Below, in pieces: positions 34,540 through 43,840 of a stretch of 48,561 bases of DNA. Positions within the stretch are counted from its first letter, which is position 1, and each line of letters starts with the position of its first letter. Source of the DNA: Methanosarcina sp. UBA289 (lineage in GTDB: Archaea; Halobacteriota; Methanosarcinia; Methanosarcinales; Methanosarcinaceae); the NCBI GenBank assembly GCA_002496565.1, contig DAKJ01000015.1:1-48561 (forward strand), read 5' to 3'. Below the pieces are notes generated by a model, which saw only the letters and a list, made by a program, of their open reading frames with translations, was not told the DNA's origin and did not search any database. The position numbers and the translations under genes are program-made.

Positions 34540-36414
34540 ATGAAGCTGGAAATATGTGAGAGAACTATTGACCTTGCAAGCCAGAAAATGCTACAGAAAG
34601 CCGAAGAAGAAGGCATTGAAACCGCCTGGGACAGGTATGAAAAGCAATTGCCTCAGTGCAGTTTTGGGCAGCTAGGAGTCTGTTGTCGGAATTGCAATAT
34701 GGGTCCCTGTAGGATAGATCCATTTGGGGAAGGAGCTGAAAGGGGGATTTGCGGCGCTACTGCAGATGTCATAGTTGCAAGAAATCTCCTGAGAACGATT
34801 GCTGCAGGCGCAGCGGCTCATTCCGACCATGCAAGAGATGCTGTACTGACCTTTAAGAAAATGAGTGAGGGAGAGGCAGGAAGTTACAGGATAAAAGACG
34901 AAGCAAAATTGTTATCTCTTGCCTCGGAGTATGGAATTTCCTCGGAAGGGAGAAGTTTGGAAGAAATTGCATCCAGACTCGCAGACACACTTCTTCAGGA
35001 ATTTGGGAAACAGGACGGTCACCTCCTGTGTACCAGAAGAGCTCCCGAATCAAGGTTCAAACTCTGGGCCGAGCTTGGAATAGAGCCCAGGGGAATTGAC
35101 AGGGAAATCGTGGAATGCATGCACAGGACTCATATGGGTGTGGATAATGATGCGGTTCATATTCTGCTGCAAGGACTGCGCACAGGACTTTCCGACGGCT
35201 GGGGAGGCTCGATGATCGCCACTGATGTCCAGGATATACTTTTCGGAACCCCTCAGCCTAGAAGAAGTACTGTTAATCTTGGGGTACTGTCTAAGGACAA
35301 AGTAAATGTAATCATTCACGGGCACGAACCTATTCTCTCTGAAATGATCGTGGAAGCTGCAGAAGATCCCGAGCTCCTTAAACTTGCAGAGGAAAAGGGC
35401 GCAGCAGGAATCAACGTTGCCGGGATCTGCTGCACTGGTAACGAGACCCTGATGCGGCATGGGACTCCCATAGCAGGAACCTTCCTTCAACAGGAACTGG
35501 CAGTGATTACAGGTGCTGTGGAAGCTATGGTTGTGGATGTACAGTGTGTCATGCCCTCGCTTGGAGAACTTACAGGCTGCTACCACACAAAGTTCATATC
35601 TACATCCCCAAAAGCTGATTTTCCTAATACCGTAAGAATGGAATTCCATGAGGACAGAGCTTATGAAACCGCAAAAGAGATCGTAAGGACTGCCGTTGAA
35701 AATTTCCCTAACAGAGTTCCAGAAAAAGTTACCATACCTGATGAAAAGCAGGAGTGTATGATCGGTTTCAGTGCCGAGGCTATCCTTAATGCTCTTGGAG
35801 GAAGCCCTGATCCTCTCATTGAAGCCATAAAAGGCGGGGCAGTTCGGGGAATCGGGGCTGTTGTCGGTTGTAATAACGTAAAAGTCACGCACAATTACGG
35901 GCATATCAACCTTGTTAAAGAACTGATTAAAAACAATGTGCTTGTGGTCACAACCGGTTGTAATGCAATTGCCTGTGCCGAAGCAGGGCTGCTTTTGCCA
36001 GAAGCTTCCGAACTTGCGGGAGATGGGCTAAAAGCCGTCTGTAAGGTTCTGGGCATACCCCCTGTCCTGCATATGGGTTCCTGTGTTGATATCAGCCGTA
36101 TTCTTGTGCTCTCATCCGTGATTGCAAATCGTCTGGGTGTGGATATAAGCGATCTTCCAGCAGCAGGAGCAGCCCCTGAATGGATGAGCGAAAAGGCAGT
36201 CAGTATCGGAGCTTATGTGGTTTCATCAGGCGTATTTACCGTGCTCGGTACTATTCCGGCTGTTCTTGGAAGTCAGGCTGTTACGTCCCTACTGACAGGG
36301 GGCTTGAACGGCGTGGTCGGAGCAAGCTTTGCAGTTGAGCCTGATCCCTTTAAAGCTGCAGATCTGATTCTTGAGCATATTGATGGAAAAAGAAAGGCAT
36401 TAGGCCTGGACTAA
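34540..36414 (+). CDS. cooS: Ni-dependent carbon monoxide dehydrogenase catalytic subunit
   Basis: The 624-residue protein matches CooS, which oxidises CO to CO2 at a nickel-iron-sulfur cluster. The N-terminal cluster region holds Cys40, Cys48, Cys49, Cys52, Cys57 and Cys71 (LGVCCRNCNMGPCRIDPFG, ICGATADVIVARN). Later conserved blocks are AGICCTGNE, VVDVQCVMPS, VVGCNNVK, TTGCNAIACAE and MGSCVDISR, which contribute C-cluster ligands. It is followed 13 bases later by cooF. This is the single-subunit type, distinct from the CODH/acetyl-CoA synthase Cdh enzymes, and lets a methanogen use CO. Confidence 0.96.
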   Translation: MKLEICERTIDLASQKMLQKAEEEGIETAWDRYEKQLPQCSFGQLGVCCRNCNMGPCRIDPFGEGAERGICGATADVIVARNLLRTIAAGAAAHSDHARDAVLTFKKMSEGEAGSYRIKDEAKLLSLASEYGISSEGRSLEEIASRLADTLLQEFGKQDGHLLCTRRAPESRFKLWAELGIEPRGIDREIVECMHRTHMGVDNDAVHILLQGLRTGLSDGWGGSMIATDVQDILFGTPQPRRSTVNLGVLSKDKVNVIIHGHEPILSEMIVEAAEDPELLKLAEEKGAAGINVAGICCTGNETLMRHGTPIAGTFLQQELAVITGAVEAMVVDVQCVMPSLGELTGCYHTKFISTSPKADFPNTVRMEFHEDRAYETAKEIVRTAVENFPNRVPEKVTIPDEKQECMIGFSAEAILNALGGSPDPLIEAIKGGAVRGIGAVVGCNNVKVTHNYGHINLVKELIKNNVLVVTTGCNAIACAEAGLLLPEASELAGDGLKAVCKVLGIPPVLHMGSCVDISRILVLSSVIANRLGVDISDLPAAGAAPEWMSEKAVSIGAYVVSSGVFTVLGTIPAVLGSQAVTSLLTGGLNGVVGASFAVEPDPFKAADLILEHIDGKRKALGLD

Positions 36415-36427
36415 GAGATGGTTTACA

Positions 36428-36937
36428 ATGAAGGACGTAATGATTCGGCCTGAACGCTGCCTGGGCTGCCGCTCATGTGAGATTGCATGTGCTGTTGCAC
36501 ATTCCGAGAGTAAGAGCCTTTTTTCAGCTATAGGGGAAAAACCAGCTCCAAAAAAACGCATCTACCTGGAGCATGTCCCTGACCTTGGAGTTTCTCTTCC
36601 GATCACCTGTCGTCACTGTAAAGATGCGCCCTGTGTTTCGGTTTGTCCTACAAAAGCTCTCTACCAGGACGAAACTACTAGCACTGTAATTCATAACCCG
36701 GACCGTTGCGTAGATTGCTGGAGATGTTCTACGGTATGTTCCCGCTTCAGTTCTCTATATCAATTGATTCTTGTTATGGGTTGCTGGACAAGTTCCATGA
36801 ATCACAATCGTGGGGTAATTAGCAGGCAAGCTGAAGTGGGGATAAAATGTGATCTCTGCGAGAGCAGGGATTTACCTGCTTGTGTCGAGGCTTGCCCAAC
36901 ACATGCTCTTATTCTCTTTGAAGTTAACGAGATTTGA
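36428..36937 (+). CDS. cooF: CooF-type ferredoxin-like electron-transfer protein with a short insertion
   Basis: The 169-residue protein carries four [4Fe-4S] Cys sets (CLGCRSCEIAC; CRHCKDAPCVSVC; CVDCWRCSTVC; CDLCESRDLPACVEAC) and takes electrons from CooS. Between the third set and GVISRQAEVGIKC, where relatives have only a few residues (such as CPFGVI), about 24 residues (SRFSSLYQLILVMGCWTSS and MNHNR) are inserted in frame. The insert contains one Cys and is unlike the rest. It could be a recent in-frame insertion and might affect cluster binding. Gene order and spacing indicate co-transcription with cooS. Confidence 0.85.
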   Translation: MKDVMIRPERCLGCRSCEIACAVAHSESKSLFSAIGEKPAPKKRIYLEHVPDLGVSLPITCRHCKDAPCVSVCPTKALYQDETTSTVIHNPDRCVDCWRCSTVCSRFSSLYQLILVMGCWTSSMNHNRGVISRQAEVGIKCDLCESRDLPACVEACPTHALILFEVNEI

Positions 36938-37074
36938 AGAAAAAGCATAATTAGACTGCTTTGGAAATTGCAAGATAAACAGAATTGCGCTGGCGCATGC
37001 TACAAGCAATTGGATCTATCTGCGCCACCGCTTCCTTACTGGATGGTAATATATAACAAACCTTGCATATTAAT

Positions 37075-37563
37075 ATGAAAAATTTAAAAGAAAATGGGGA
37101 GTCAGATACTATTAACAGTCTTTACAGAAAGATAATGGTTGCAACTGACGGTTCGGAATCTGTCAGAAAAGCGGTCGAGACAGCAGTTGAAATTGCAAAG
37201 ATAACCGGAGCAAAACTGTATGCTGTGTATGTGATTACTTTGGGAGGACTTTCAATGCCCTATCCCAAGGATGTAGGGTGGGAAAGGATCACTCTCGAAT
37301 ACTTCAGGAATGAAGGCAGGGAGGCCACAGCTTATGTTAAAGAATCCGGGAAAGCTGCAAATGTTGAGGTCGAATCTGTAATTCTGGAAGGAAGTCCTGC
37401 GAATGAGCTTGTCGATTTTGCAGAAAAAAATGATATTGATCTTATTGTCGTGGGTACACTAGGAAAAACTGGAATTCCAAGGTTCCTGCTCGGAAGCGTG
37501 GCCGAAAATGTGGTAAGGCACTCAAAAAAAGCGGTACTTGTGGTAAAGGGAAAAGCTGTTTAA
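37075..37563 (+). CDS. Universal stress protein (UspA family)
   Basis: The protein (162 residues from the ATG at 37075; the frame opens at a TTG at 37063) has the UspA fold. It begins IMVATDGSESVRKAVETAVE, contains ILEGSPANELVDFAEKNDID, and ends with the ATP-binding VGTLGKTGIPRFLLGSVAEN and VLVVKG. It follows cooF by about 140 bases on the same strand. It shares high similarity with the UspA-like protein at 38385. Confidence 0.85.
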   Translation: MKNLKENGESDTINSLYRKIMVATDGSESVRKAVETAVEIAKITGAKLYAVYVITLGGLSMPYPKDVGWERITLEYFRNEGREATAYVKESGKAANVEVESVILEGSPANELVDFAEKNDIDLIVVGTLGKTGIPRFLLGSVAENVVRHSKKAVLVVKGKAV

Positions 37564-38384
37564 TATGTCAGATACGCATATAAGGACCAAATTTTTCAGG
37601 ATGGGAGTCCAGACTTTTCTTGGGGATATCTATCACCTATCTATATTGGAAGGTTTTACTCTTTATGATAATTAACGCTAAGTCTGCTTATTTTTGGAAC
37701 TCAAACTTAGCCTTCAGATTGTCGTATACTCAATCATAATTAAAGAGATTTCTTTAAAGAATAAGACATCTAGATGATTAAAAAGTAGATGAAAGAAAAG
37801 TAGAGTAAAAATAACTAAAAATTACTTGTATATACTTAAGAAAAAATATAAAAACCAATAACAGTGAACGGGGGTTTTGGAGGAGGTTAAAATATGTTGG
37901 ATATAATTATTGTCAATAATATTTGATTTTGAGCTTACCCGTTCACTAATCCTCTCTCTAATGATTATGCTATATAAGTATTTTGGTGCATAAAAAATCT
38001 AATGCCCTTTTGTGCCAGAGTGACCCGGAATATATTCAAATTTACGGATTTTTTTGTCCACATATAACTAAAATAAACAATATTAAAACAGTACTTATTT
38101 CTTTTGTTCTATTCGGGTAATTTTAATAATAATTAACAAAAAGTTTACTAAAGAGTAATTTATATAACAATTATACCCCATAAGGGATTATTATATATTT
38201 CCGGAAAGCGTAGACAAATCTAGAAGATATTTACATATGAGAATATATCCGGAGGTACAATTGAAAATTTCTTGGATATAGGTTTGTATAATATAATGAA
38301 AATGATATAATGAAAATTGTATGTAAAAACTCTATGTAAAAATCTTATATGAAAAATTTCCGTTGTTATAATGGGGGATTTTAG
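37564..38384. other. Long spacer between two usp genes
   Basis: Apart from the leader-peptide structure at 37863-37947 I see no gene. Bases after 38160 contain repeated short AT-rich tracts such as TATAATGAAAATG twice near 38290-38312, which may hold the promoter of the second usp gene. Confidence 0.4.
37863..37947 (+). promoter_or_regulatory. Inverted repeat enclosing a 10-codon ORF with a strong ribosome binding site
   Basis: AGTGAACGGG (37863-37872) and CCCGTTCACT (37938-37947) are perfect 10-bp inverted arms. Between them GGAGGAGG (37879-37886) precedes an ATG at 37894 by seven bases; the frame reads MLDIIIVNNI and stops at TGA 37924-37926. A TATA-like AAATATAAA lies at about 37846-37854. 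This could be a translated leader or a small RNA. Its function is unknown. Confidence 0.5.
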
Positions 38385-38822
38385 TTGGAAAGTAAAAATT
38401 ACCAAAAGATAATAATTGCAACCGACGGCTCAAAACAGGTAGGAAAAGCAATTGAGGCAGGAGTTGAGCTTGCTAAACTCACTGGAGCAAAGCTTTATGC
38501 CATATATGTAATTGTCCAGACAGGCTATTCTCCGAGAGATTTCGGGTGGGAAGGCTCATTGAGAGAATTTCTTGAGGCTGAAGCTAAAAAAGCTGTTACT
38601 TCCGTTGAGGAGGCGGGAAAAGCTTCAGGCATTAATGTAGAATCTGTAATTCTTGAGGGATATCCTGCAGACAAAATTCTGGAATTCGCAGAACAGGAAG
38701 GTATGGACCTTATAGTAATGGGAACACTTGGAAGAACCGGGCTTGACAGGTTCCTTATGGGAAGTATAGCTGAAAAGGTAGTAAGGCATTCAAAGATACC
38801 GGTAATGGTTGTAAAAGGCTAA
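38385..38822 (+). CDS. Universal stress protein (UspA family), second copy
   Basis: The 145-residue protein begins MESKNYQKIIIATDGSKQVG and ends VMGTLGRTGLDRFLMGSIAE..VVKG, the UspA ATP-binding pattern. It is close to the copy at 37075. The start is TTG with GGGGGA about eight bases upstream. Both copies share the stretch GKA..VELAKxTGAKLYA, so they are a duplicated pair. Confidence 0.85.
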   Translation: MESKNYQKIIIATDGSKQVGKAIEAGVELAKLTGAKLYAIYVIVQTGYSPRDFGWEGSLREFLEAEAKKAVTSVEEAGKASGINVESVILEGYPADKILEFAEQEGMDLIVMGTLGRTGLDRFLMGSIAEKVVRHSKIPVMVVKG

Positions 38823-39297
38823 GCTGAGAAATAAAATTGAAAAATAATAACAATAAGAGATTTTCATTTAGAAGATTTTCATTTATATTCAGTTAAGATA
38901 CGAAACGTTTAAAGAATGATATCTTGTGAGCTCATCCCAAAGCTTCAAAATTGCTTCTCTCAAGCCCATATTCCGGAAACCAGTTGAGTTTTTAATCATG
39001 AAAAATAGCCTTGGAACTCTTACTGGTTGAAAATAAATTGATTTTGGAATGCACTGAATATTAAACACATTAAAAGATCTTTGGCGATCCACAAATAATC
39101 GGTTGATATTTTTCCGAGTATTCATTATTCGCATTCCGCTTTAATTTTCTACTTTATGCACATTCAATTTCCTGTACACCGGTAAGCTTAGAAAACAGAT
39201 GAAACTAAGCAAAAACACTCAAAGACAAAATATCAACCACCTAATAATGCACGACCAGGGCCTTCAGTATAAAAAATAAATTTTCAATTTTTCCCGA
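38823..39297. other. Non-coding stretch with a remnant shared with 24951
   Basis: The minus strand at about 38926-38990 reads MGLREAILKLWDELTRYHS, matching the remnant at 24951-25010. The surrounding open frame (38889-39134) is not otherwise recognisable. Confidence 0.4.
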
Positions 39298-40530
39298 TCA
39301 ATACTCGTGGTATTTTTGAAGCATAAGTGGCCAATTTTTGCAGTCTTTCGCGAACTCTAAGTCTGCATAATATTTGGAAACGCAATGAGGACGTGGAATT
39401 AAATAAACTGACGCCCCACAACATTGATCGTAGTCTTTTCCGAGATGTGATTCTGCAATGATGAATTTTCCCGAATTAGCTTTGAATTCTTGGACGACAT
39501 TTTGTGCCGTTTGATTTACATTACTGTCCGGAGTTAAACCTGATAATACTTTGCAGAAATTAGATGCATCCCACAGCGTATAGTAAAAAAAACTCTTCGA
39601 TTTATTTTGAGCTCTTTCAATTGCTGTGATTACATCAGGCATCTTATCGATCAATGCTTCAGCCAGTGAATCTAAACTCTTTGCGGCATCCTTAACTTTT
39701 GAGAGGTCAAAAGCTGACTGAGTCACATCAGACTGACCCCATTCATTATAAGTTTTTGTATAAGCCTTGACCATCTCACAACAAAATTCTGGTGTTGAAA
39801 TTCCCGGATTTTTATCCAGTATATTAAGTATAGAACTATACGGCCACCCCTCTCCGGGTTCGGATTCCTCAGATGAAACAATATATTTTACGTGTGGCTC
39901 TGCTTGATAGGCCACCTCAAGGTTACTCATGAGGCAAGCATCCATACCCAGAATATCCAATGGTTGTCCAAGCTTTTCTTTTGCATAAGCAAGGACTTTA
40001 CCTAGCTCTATCGTGTCTAGAGAATGGCCTGATCCATCGTCGCTACAGATGGCCCTCAAATTCGAGGAATCCAGATTAAGGATTTCACTGACAGTCGTAT
40101 TGAAGAAGGTTTTCTTTAATTTTGACGCAGTCATATAACTTGCTTCACGGGTATTCCAATTCTTTGTTCTCTCGCACCTAGCGAGTCTATCTAAATCACT
40201 TGGCTCCCAACCTCCACCATGATTCCACAAAATCAATGCATAGCGGTCGGCTGGATAATTATCACAAGACCAGGCTATGAAATCCTTGAGAACATTCGGA
40301 TCTCCAGAGTCAGTTTCCTCTAGTTCTTCAACCTTCTCATTGATTCCTCCGCGTCGAATATAGAAACGTCTGGTACCTTTATTACCCGCGTTATCAAATT
40401 GAACTAAAACATTAACGTCAGGGCTCGAGCCGACTTGTCTCATTTCCCTAAGGTCTTCATCTCCAGCCGTTGATAAACTATTATCGCCGGCCATATAAAC
40501 CATGTACGTCCACTTGGCTTTCGTTTCCAT
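39298..40530 (-). CDS. Clostripain-family (C11) cysteine peptidase
   Basis: The peptidase carries TYMVYMAGDNSLS near its start, the catalytic His in YALILWNHGGGW, and the catalytic Cys in DILGMDACLMSNLEVAYQ, followed by SSEESEPGEGWPYS. These are typical of clostripain-like C11 enzymes. I start it at ATG 40530 because AAGGTG precedes it; the frame is open three codons further to a GTG. There is no signal peptide, so the enzyme should act in the cytoplasm, unlike most secreted bacterial clostripains. It stands alone. Confidence 0.88.
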   Translation of the reverse strand: METKAKWTYMVYMAGDNSLSTAGDEDLREMRQVGSSPDVNVLVQFDNAGNKGTRRFYIRRGGINEKVEELEETDSGDPNVLKDFIAWSCDNYPADRYALILWNHGGGWEPSDLDRLARCERTKNWNTREASYMTASKLKKTFFNTTVSEILNLDSSNLRAICSDDGSGHSLDTIELGKVLAYAKEKLGQPLDILGMDACLMSNLEVAYQAEPHVKYIVSSEESEPGEGWPYSSILNILDKNPGISTPEFCCEMVKAYTKTYNEWGQSDVTQSAFDLSKVKDAAKSLDSLAEALIDKMPDVITAIERAQNKSKSFFYYTLWDASNFCKVLSGLTPDSNVNQTAQNVVQEFKANSGKFIIAESHLGKDYDQCCGASVYLIPRPHCVSKYYADLEFAKDCKNWPLMLQKYHEY

Positions 40531-41184
40531 TATCTTCACCTTTTTATTTAAAAACTAATCTAAAAATTCAAAATTGTTTCTTCGAATCAAGTATTCTGTG
40601 TGATCAACGTAGTTCAAATTCGGAAAATAATCTCCCACTCAATTTCCCACTCGAAACAACACAGAGCCGTATTTTACTGATCGTATTTTGTCTACCTGTA
40701 AAAAATACGATAATTATTATGTATGCTGCCATATAAAATTAGAAGTATATAATTACTGGAGAATATGTATTAAGAACCTATAGCCACAATTGCATATAAC
40801 CTGTATCGGCAGGCAGACTTTAAAACCTAATTTGACAGAAGCACATATTTTAATGCATAAATGGGTTTTATGCTTCTGTAAATTAGGGTCATGTCCTAAC
40901 CAATTATCAAAGTCAAGTTTCTTGATTTCTAGATACTATTACTTGAGCTCCACAGACAAACGTTGCCATTTATGCATGTCACAGCAGGATTACCACAAAT
41001 GAAAAAGGTAGAGTGTGACGCAGTTCATAGTATAGCTCCTTATCACGCCTGCCAAAAGCAGGATATAAAATATAAAAAAGATTCTCAAGTAAAATAATTT
41101 ATATTAAATCCCCAGACCAGTATTAATCAACTTATCAAGTGAACTTATCAATTCTTGAAAAAAGAGAAGGCTCTTTAAGAGCCT
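40531..41184. other. Non-coding stretch
   Basis: No gene, repeat or recognisable element is supported here; short open frames lack ribosome binding sites. The sequence includes the C11 peptidase promoter. Confidence 0.4.
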
Positions 41185-42495
41185 TTAACCTATAACACTT
41201 ATATCCGAAACCCGGATAGAAGGTGTAATTATTCCTCCGACTTTCCGGACATCAAAGCCTGCCCCTGTGATCTGTTTTAAGAGTTCGAAAGCATTGCCCG
41301 AAATCATAAGGGATTTTATAGGCTTATCAAGAGCACCGTCTTTAATTGTGAAGGCATTTCTGGCTTCTACCGAGAAATCCCCTGAAATCGAGTTCGCCGT
41401 ATGGGCACCGATTACTGTATTTACGAAAACCCCTGATTGCGTATCAGCAATAACATCCGACTGAGGATAATCAATAATAAAGTTTCTGAGCCCTACTGAA
41501 GGAGGGTTTGTGTAAGAAGACCTTGAGCCATTCCCTGTACTCTTTACGCCTGCTTTTCCTGCGGTATAACTGTCATACAGGTAAGTTTCAAGCACACCTT
41601 TCTCAATCAAGGTAGTACGCTGCGAGGGAACACCTTCGTCATCCGAAGCAGAAGTTTCAATCCCTGCTTCAATCAACCCATCATCGTAGATGCTGAGTTC
41701 CGGCACTGCCAGGTCCTCCCCTACTTTGTCTATCAAGCCTGACCTTCCCTTCTGGACATTATCCGCATCAAGCGAAGGAGCAAGCGCTTCCTCAATAATA
41801 TCCGCGAAGGCAAATGGATGGAAAATCACATCAGTCTTTTGAGGTTCGATCTTTATCCCCCCATTGGACTTCAGCGCAAGCTCGGCTGCGTTCTTTCCGA
41901 GAACAAAGAAATCAATATCTAGAGAACGGGAAATTCCAAAATCATAGGCTGTAGAGGTCTGCCCGTTTACTGTAATGACATCCACAAAGCCGGAAACAGC
42001 TGTCGATTCCTCTTCAATTTCTATGCCGTTGGTGTTCAGGATAAGTTGCTTGCCCTTTGCCCGGGTAAAACCTCCTGATGTCGGAAGCGTGCCTGGGATC
42101 TCTTTTGTACCTTCAACAAGTTCCAGGGCATAGTCAATACAGGCTTCAAGTTCCAGAGTCTCGACTTTTTTATCGAAAATGCCCGAGACTGTGGGATATT
42201 TCTCGTTAGAAGGAAGACTTACCCAGTCAGGGTCGCTTTCCCTGACCCTAGCTTCGGCAACGGCAACTTCAACGGCGCTTTCTATTTGTGCTGCCGAATT
42301 CGTGCTGGCAAAGCCAACAGCTCCGTTTACTATAGCCCGGATTCCTATGCCTTCCGAGAAACGGTCTTTAGCATTCTCAAGGGCGTCTTTTCTAAAATTC
42401 ACGCCTGTTGAGTGATTTGCAGCGTAATAAATTTCGGCTTCTTCAGCCCCTGCCTTTTCTGCAAGTCTGAGGGCTTTTTTTGCAAGCTCGTACAT
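41185..42495 (-). CDS. tldE: TldE/PmbA-family protein
   Basis: This protein, about 436 residues from ATG 42495, lacks the HExxxH motif and matches the TldE/PmbA half of the TldD-TldE protease complex. I chose 42495 (MYELAKKALRLAEKAG) because GGGAGGTG lies just before it and the start follows the tldD stop. It has the C-terminal GxxKSTGNGSRSSYTNPP, PSVGLRNFIIDYPQSD and GDFSVEARNAF pattern. In bacteria TldD/TldE act on modified peptides and CcdA. It is the third gene of the lonB-tldD-tldE operon. Confidence 0.9.
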   Translation of the reverse strand: MYELAKKALRLAEKAGAEEAEIYYAANHSTGVNFRKDALENAKDRFSEGIGIRAIVNGAVGFASTNSAAQIESAVEVAVAEARVRESDPDWVSLPSNEKYPTVSGIFDKKVETLELEACIDYALELVEGTKEIPGTLPTSGGFTRAKGKQLILNTNGIEIEEESTAVSGFVDVITVNGQTSTAYDFGISRSLDIDFFVLGKNAAELALKSNGGIKIEPQKTDVIFHPFAFADIIEEALAPSLDADNVQKGRSGLIDKVGEDLAVPELSIYDDGLIEAGIETSASDDEGVPSQRTTLIEKGVLETYLYDSYTAGKAGVKSTGNGSRSSYTNPPSVGLRNFIIDYPQSDVIADTQSGVFVNTVIGAHTANSISGDFSVEARNAFTIKDGALDKPIKSLMISGNAFELLKQITGAGFDVRKVGGIITPSIRVSDISVIG

Positions 42496-42497
42496 CT

Positions 42498-43838
42498 TCA
42501 GGCACCTCCCACAAGGGCTTTTGAGATCGCAAGGTGAGGAGAACCATCTGATACGGATACAAGCTGCCCGGCTTTTCCGCATCTGCCTGCAGTCATTTTC
42601 AGGTCGTTGCCCACAAGGGCCACATGGTTGAGAATCTCAAGAGTTTTGCCGGAGAGAGAGACGTCCCGTATAAGTTCGGCGAGCTCCCCGTTCCTTATCA
42701 GGTATCCTTTTTCGGCATTGAACTGGAAAATCCCTTCGCCGGTATTCACCTGTCCTCCTCTCGAGCCTATGAGATACATGCCGTCTTTTACCTCTTCCAG
42801 CATCTCTTCAAACCTGGCATCTCCATTATCTATGAAGGTATTACTCATCCTGACAACAGGCATCGAATAACCCTGAGATCTACAGTTCCCTGGAGTTCCT
42901 CCAAGTTTCGCTGCAGTTTCCCGGGAGTGGAGATAGGAATTGAAAACTCCGTCCTTGATTATTTCTGTCCTTTTTGATTGTGCCCCTTCGGCATCAAAAG
43001 GATAGTATCCGAACTCGTGCAGGGTAGGGTCATCGATAATCGTAACAAGGGGGGATGCAATCTGTTCTCCGATCCGGTTTTCAAGGATTGAGTCTCCTTC
43101 AAGCACAAGATCAGCCTCAGATGCGTGCCCAACAGCTTCATGGGCAAAGACGCCAGCCAGTTCTTGGTCAAGAATTACAGGCATTTCTCCGCCTTTAGGG
43201 GTCTTCGCTTTGAGGAGTTCGATTGCAGTATTTCCTGCTTTGCCGGCAAGTTCCAGCACGTTCTCTTTCTCAAAGAGTTCGTATCCGTATCCAAAGCGGC
43301 TTTCTCTGCCTGCCTGGTATACTCCGCTTTCCGAAGCAACTGCCGAAACTGCAAAGCCGACGTTCTGAAGCTCATAAGCACATTCAATACCATCAGAACT
43401 TCTGTATTCAACTTTAAACTCGGATTCCAGGTACATTACTTTGGTACTGTTGATGCCCTTTACTTTCGCGCTGGCTTCTATGCTTTTTAAAAGATCGACT
43501 TTTTCCTCAATGGAGACATCCCTTGGATCAATTCTGACTTCAGGGAGATTCTCTACTTCCGGAGGGTTTATAGCTGCAAGTTCTACGTCTTCCTTGGGGG
43601 TATTTGCATTCATAGAAAAAGCAAGTTTTGAGGCCGCCTCAACGCCCTGTTTGAGGTCGATCTCTCCTTCCACAGACGTATAACCCCAAGAACCACCACA
43701 GAGGGCCCTTACACCGGCCTCCCGTGTAAAGTTTCTGGATATCTCTTCGATCTTTCCGTTATCCAGAATAATTGAGGTGGAGCTGCCCTCAATTACCCTG
43801 CAGTCATAAAATTTAATGTCCTGCATAATGCCTGTCAT
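42498..43838 (-). CDS. tldD: TldD-family zinc metalloprotease
   Basis: The protein contains the zinc motif ELAGVFAHEAVGHASEADLV (HExxxH, His238 and His243 numbered from the GTG at 43853) and the TldD regions GGxPGNCRSQGYSMPVVRMS and GTxxxSRGGQVNTGEGIFQF. It is the catalytic half of the TldD/TldE heterodimer. I use the ATG at 43838 because AGGA lies eight bases upstream; a GTG at 43853 would overlap lonB by 13 bases. It sits between lonB and tldE and is most likely translated from the same transcript. Confidence 0.92.
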   Translation of the reverse strand: MTGIMQDIKFYDCRVIEGSSTSIILDNGKIEEISRNFTREAGVRALCGGSWGYTSVEGEIDLKQGVEAASKLAFSMNANTPKEDVELAAINPPEVENLPEVRIDPRDVSIEEKVDLLKSIEASAKVKGINSTKVMYLESEFKVEYRSSDGIECAYELQNVGFAVSAVASESGVYQAGRESRFGYGYELFEKENVLELAGKAGNTAIELLKAKTPKGGEMPVILDQELAGVFAHEAVGHASEADLVLEGDSILENRIGEQIASPLVTIIDDPTLHEFGYYPFDAEGAQSKRTEIIKDGVFNSYLHSRETAAKLGGTPGNCRSQGYSMPVVRMSNTFIDNGDARFEEMLEEVKDGMYLIGSRGGQVNTGEGIFQFNAEKGYLIRNGELAELIRDVSLSGKTLEILNHVALVGNDLKMTAGRCGKAGQLVSVSDGSPHLAISKALVGGA

Positions 43839-43840
43839 GA

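Noticed and set aside
35050..35904. Long minus-strand open frame within cooS
   Set aside because: It is fully antisense to a well-supported gene and resembles no family.
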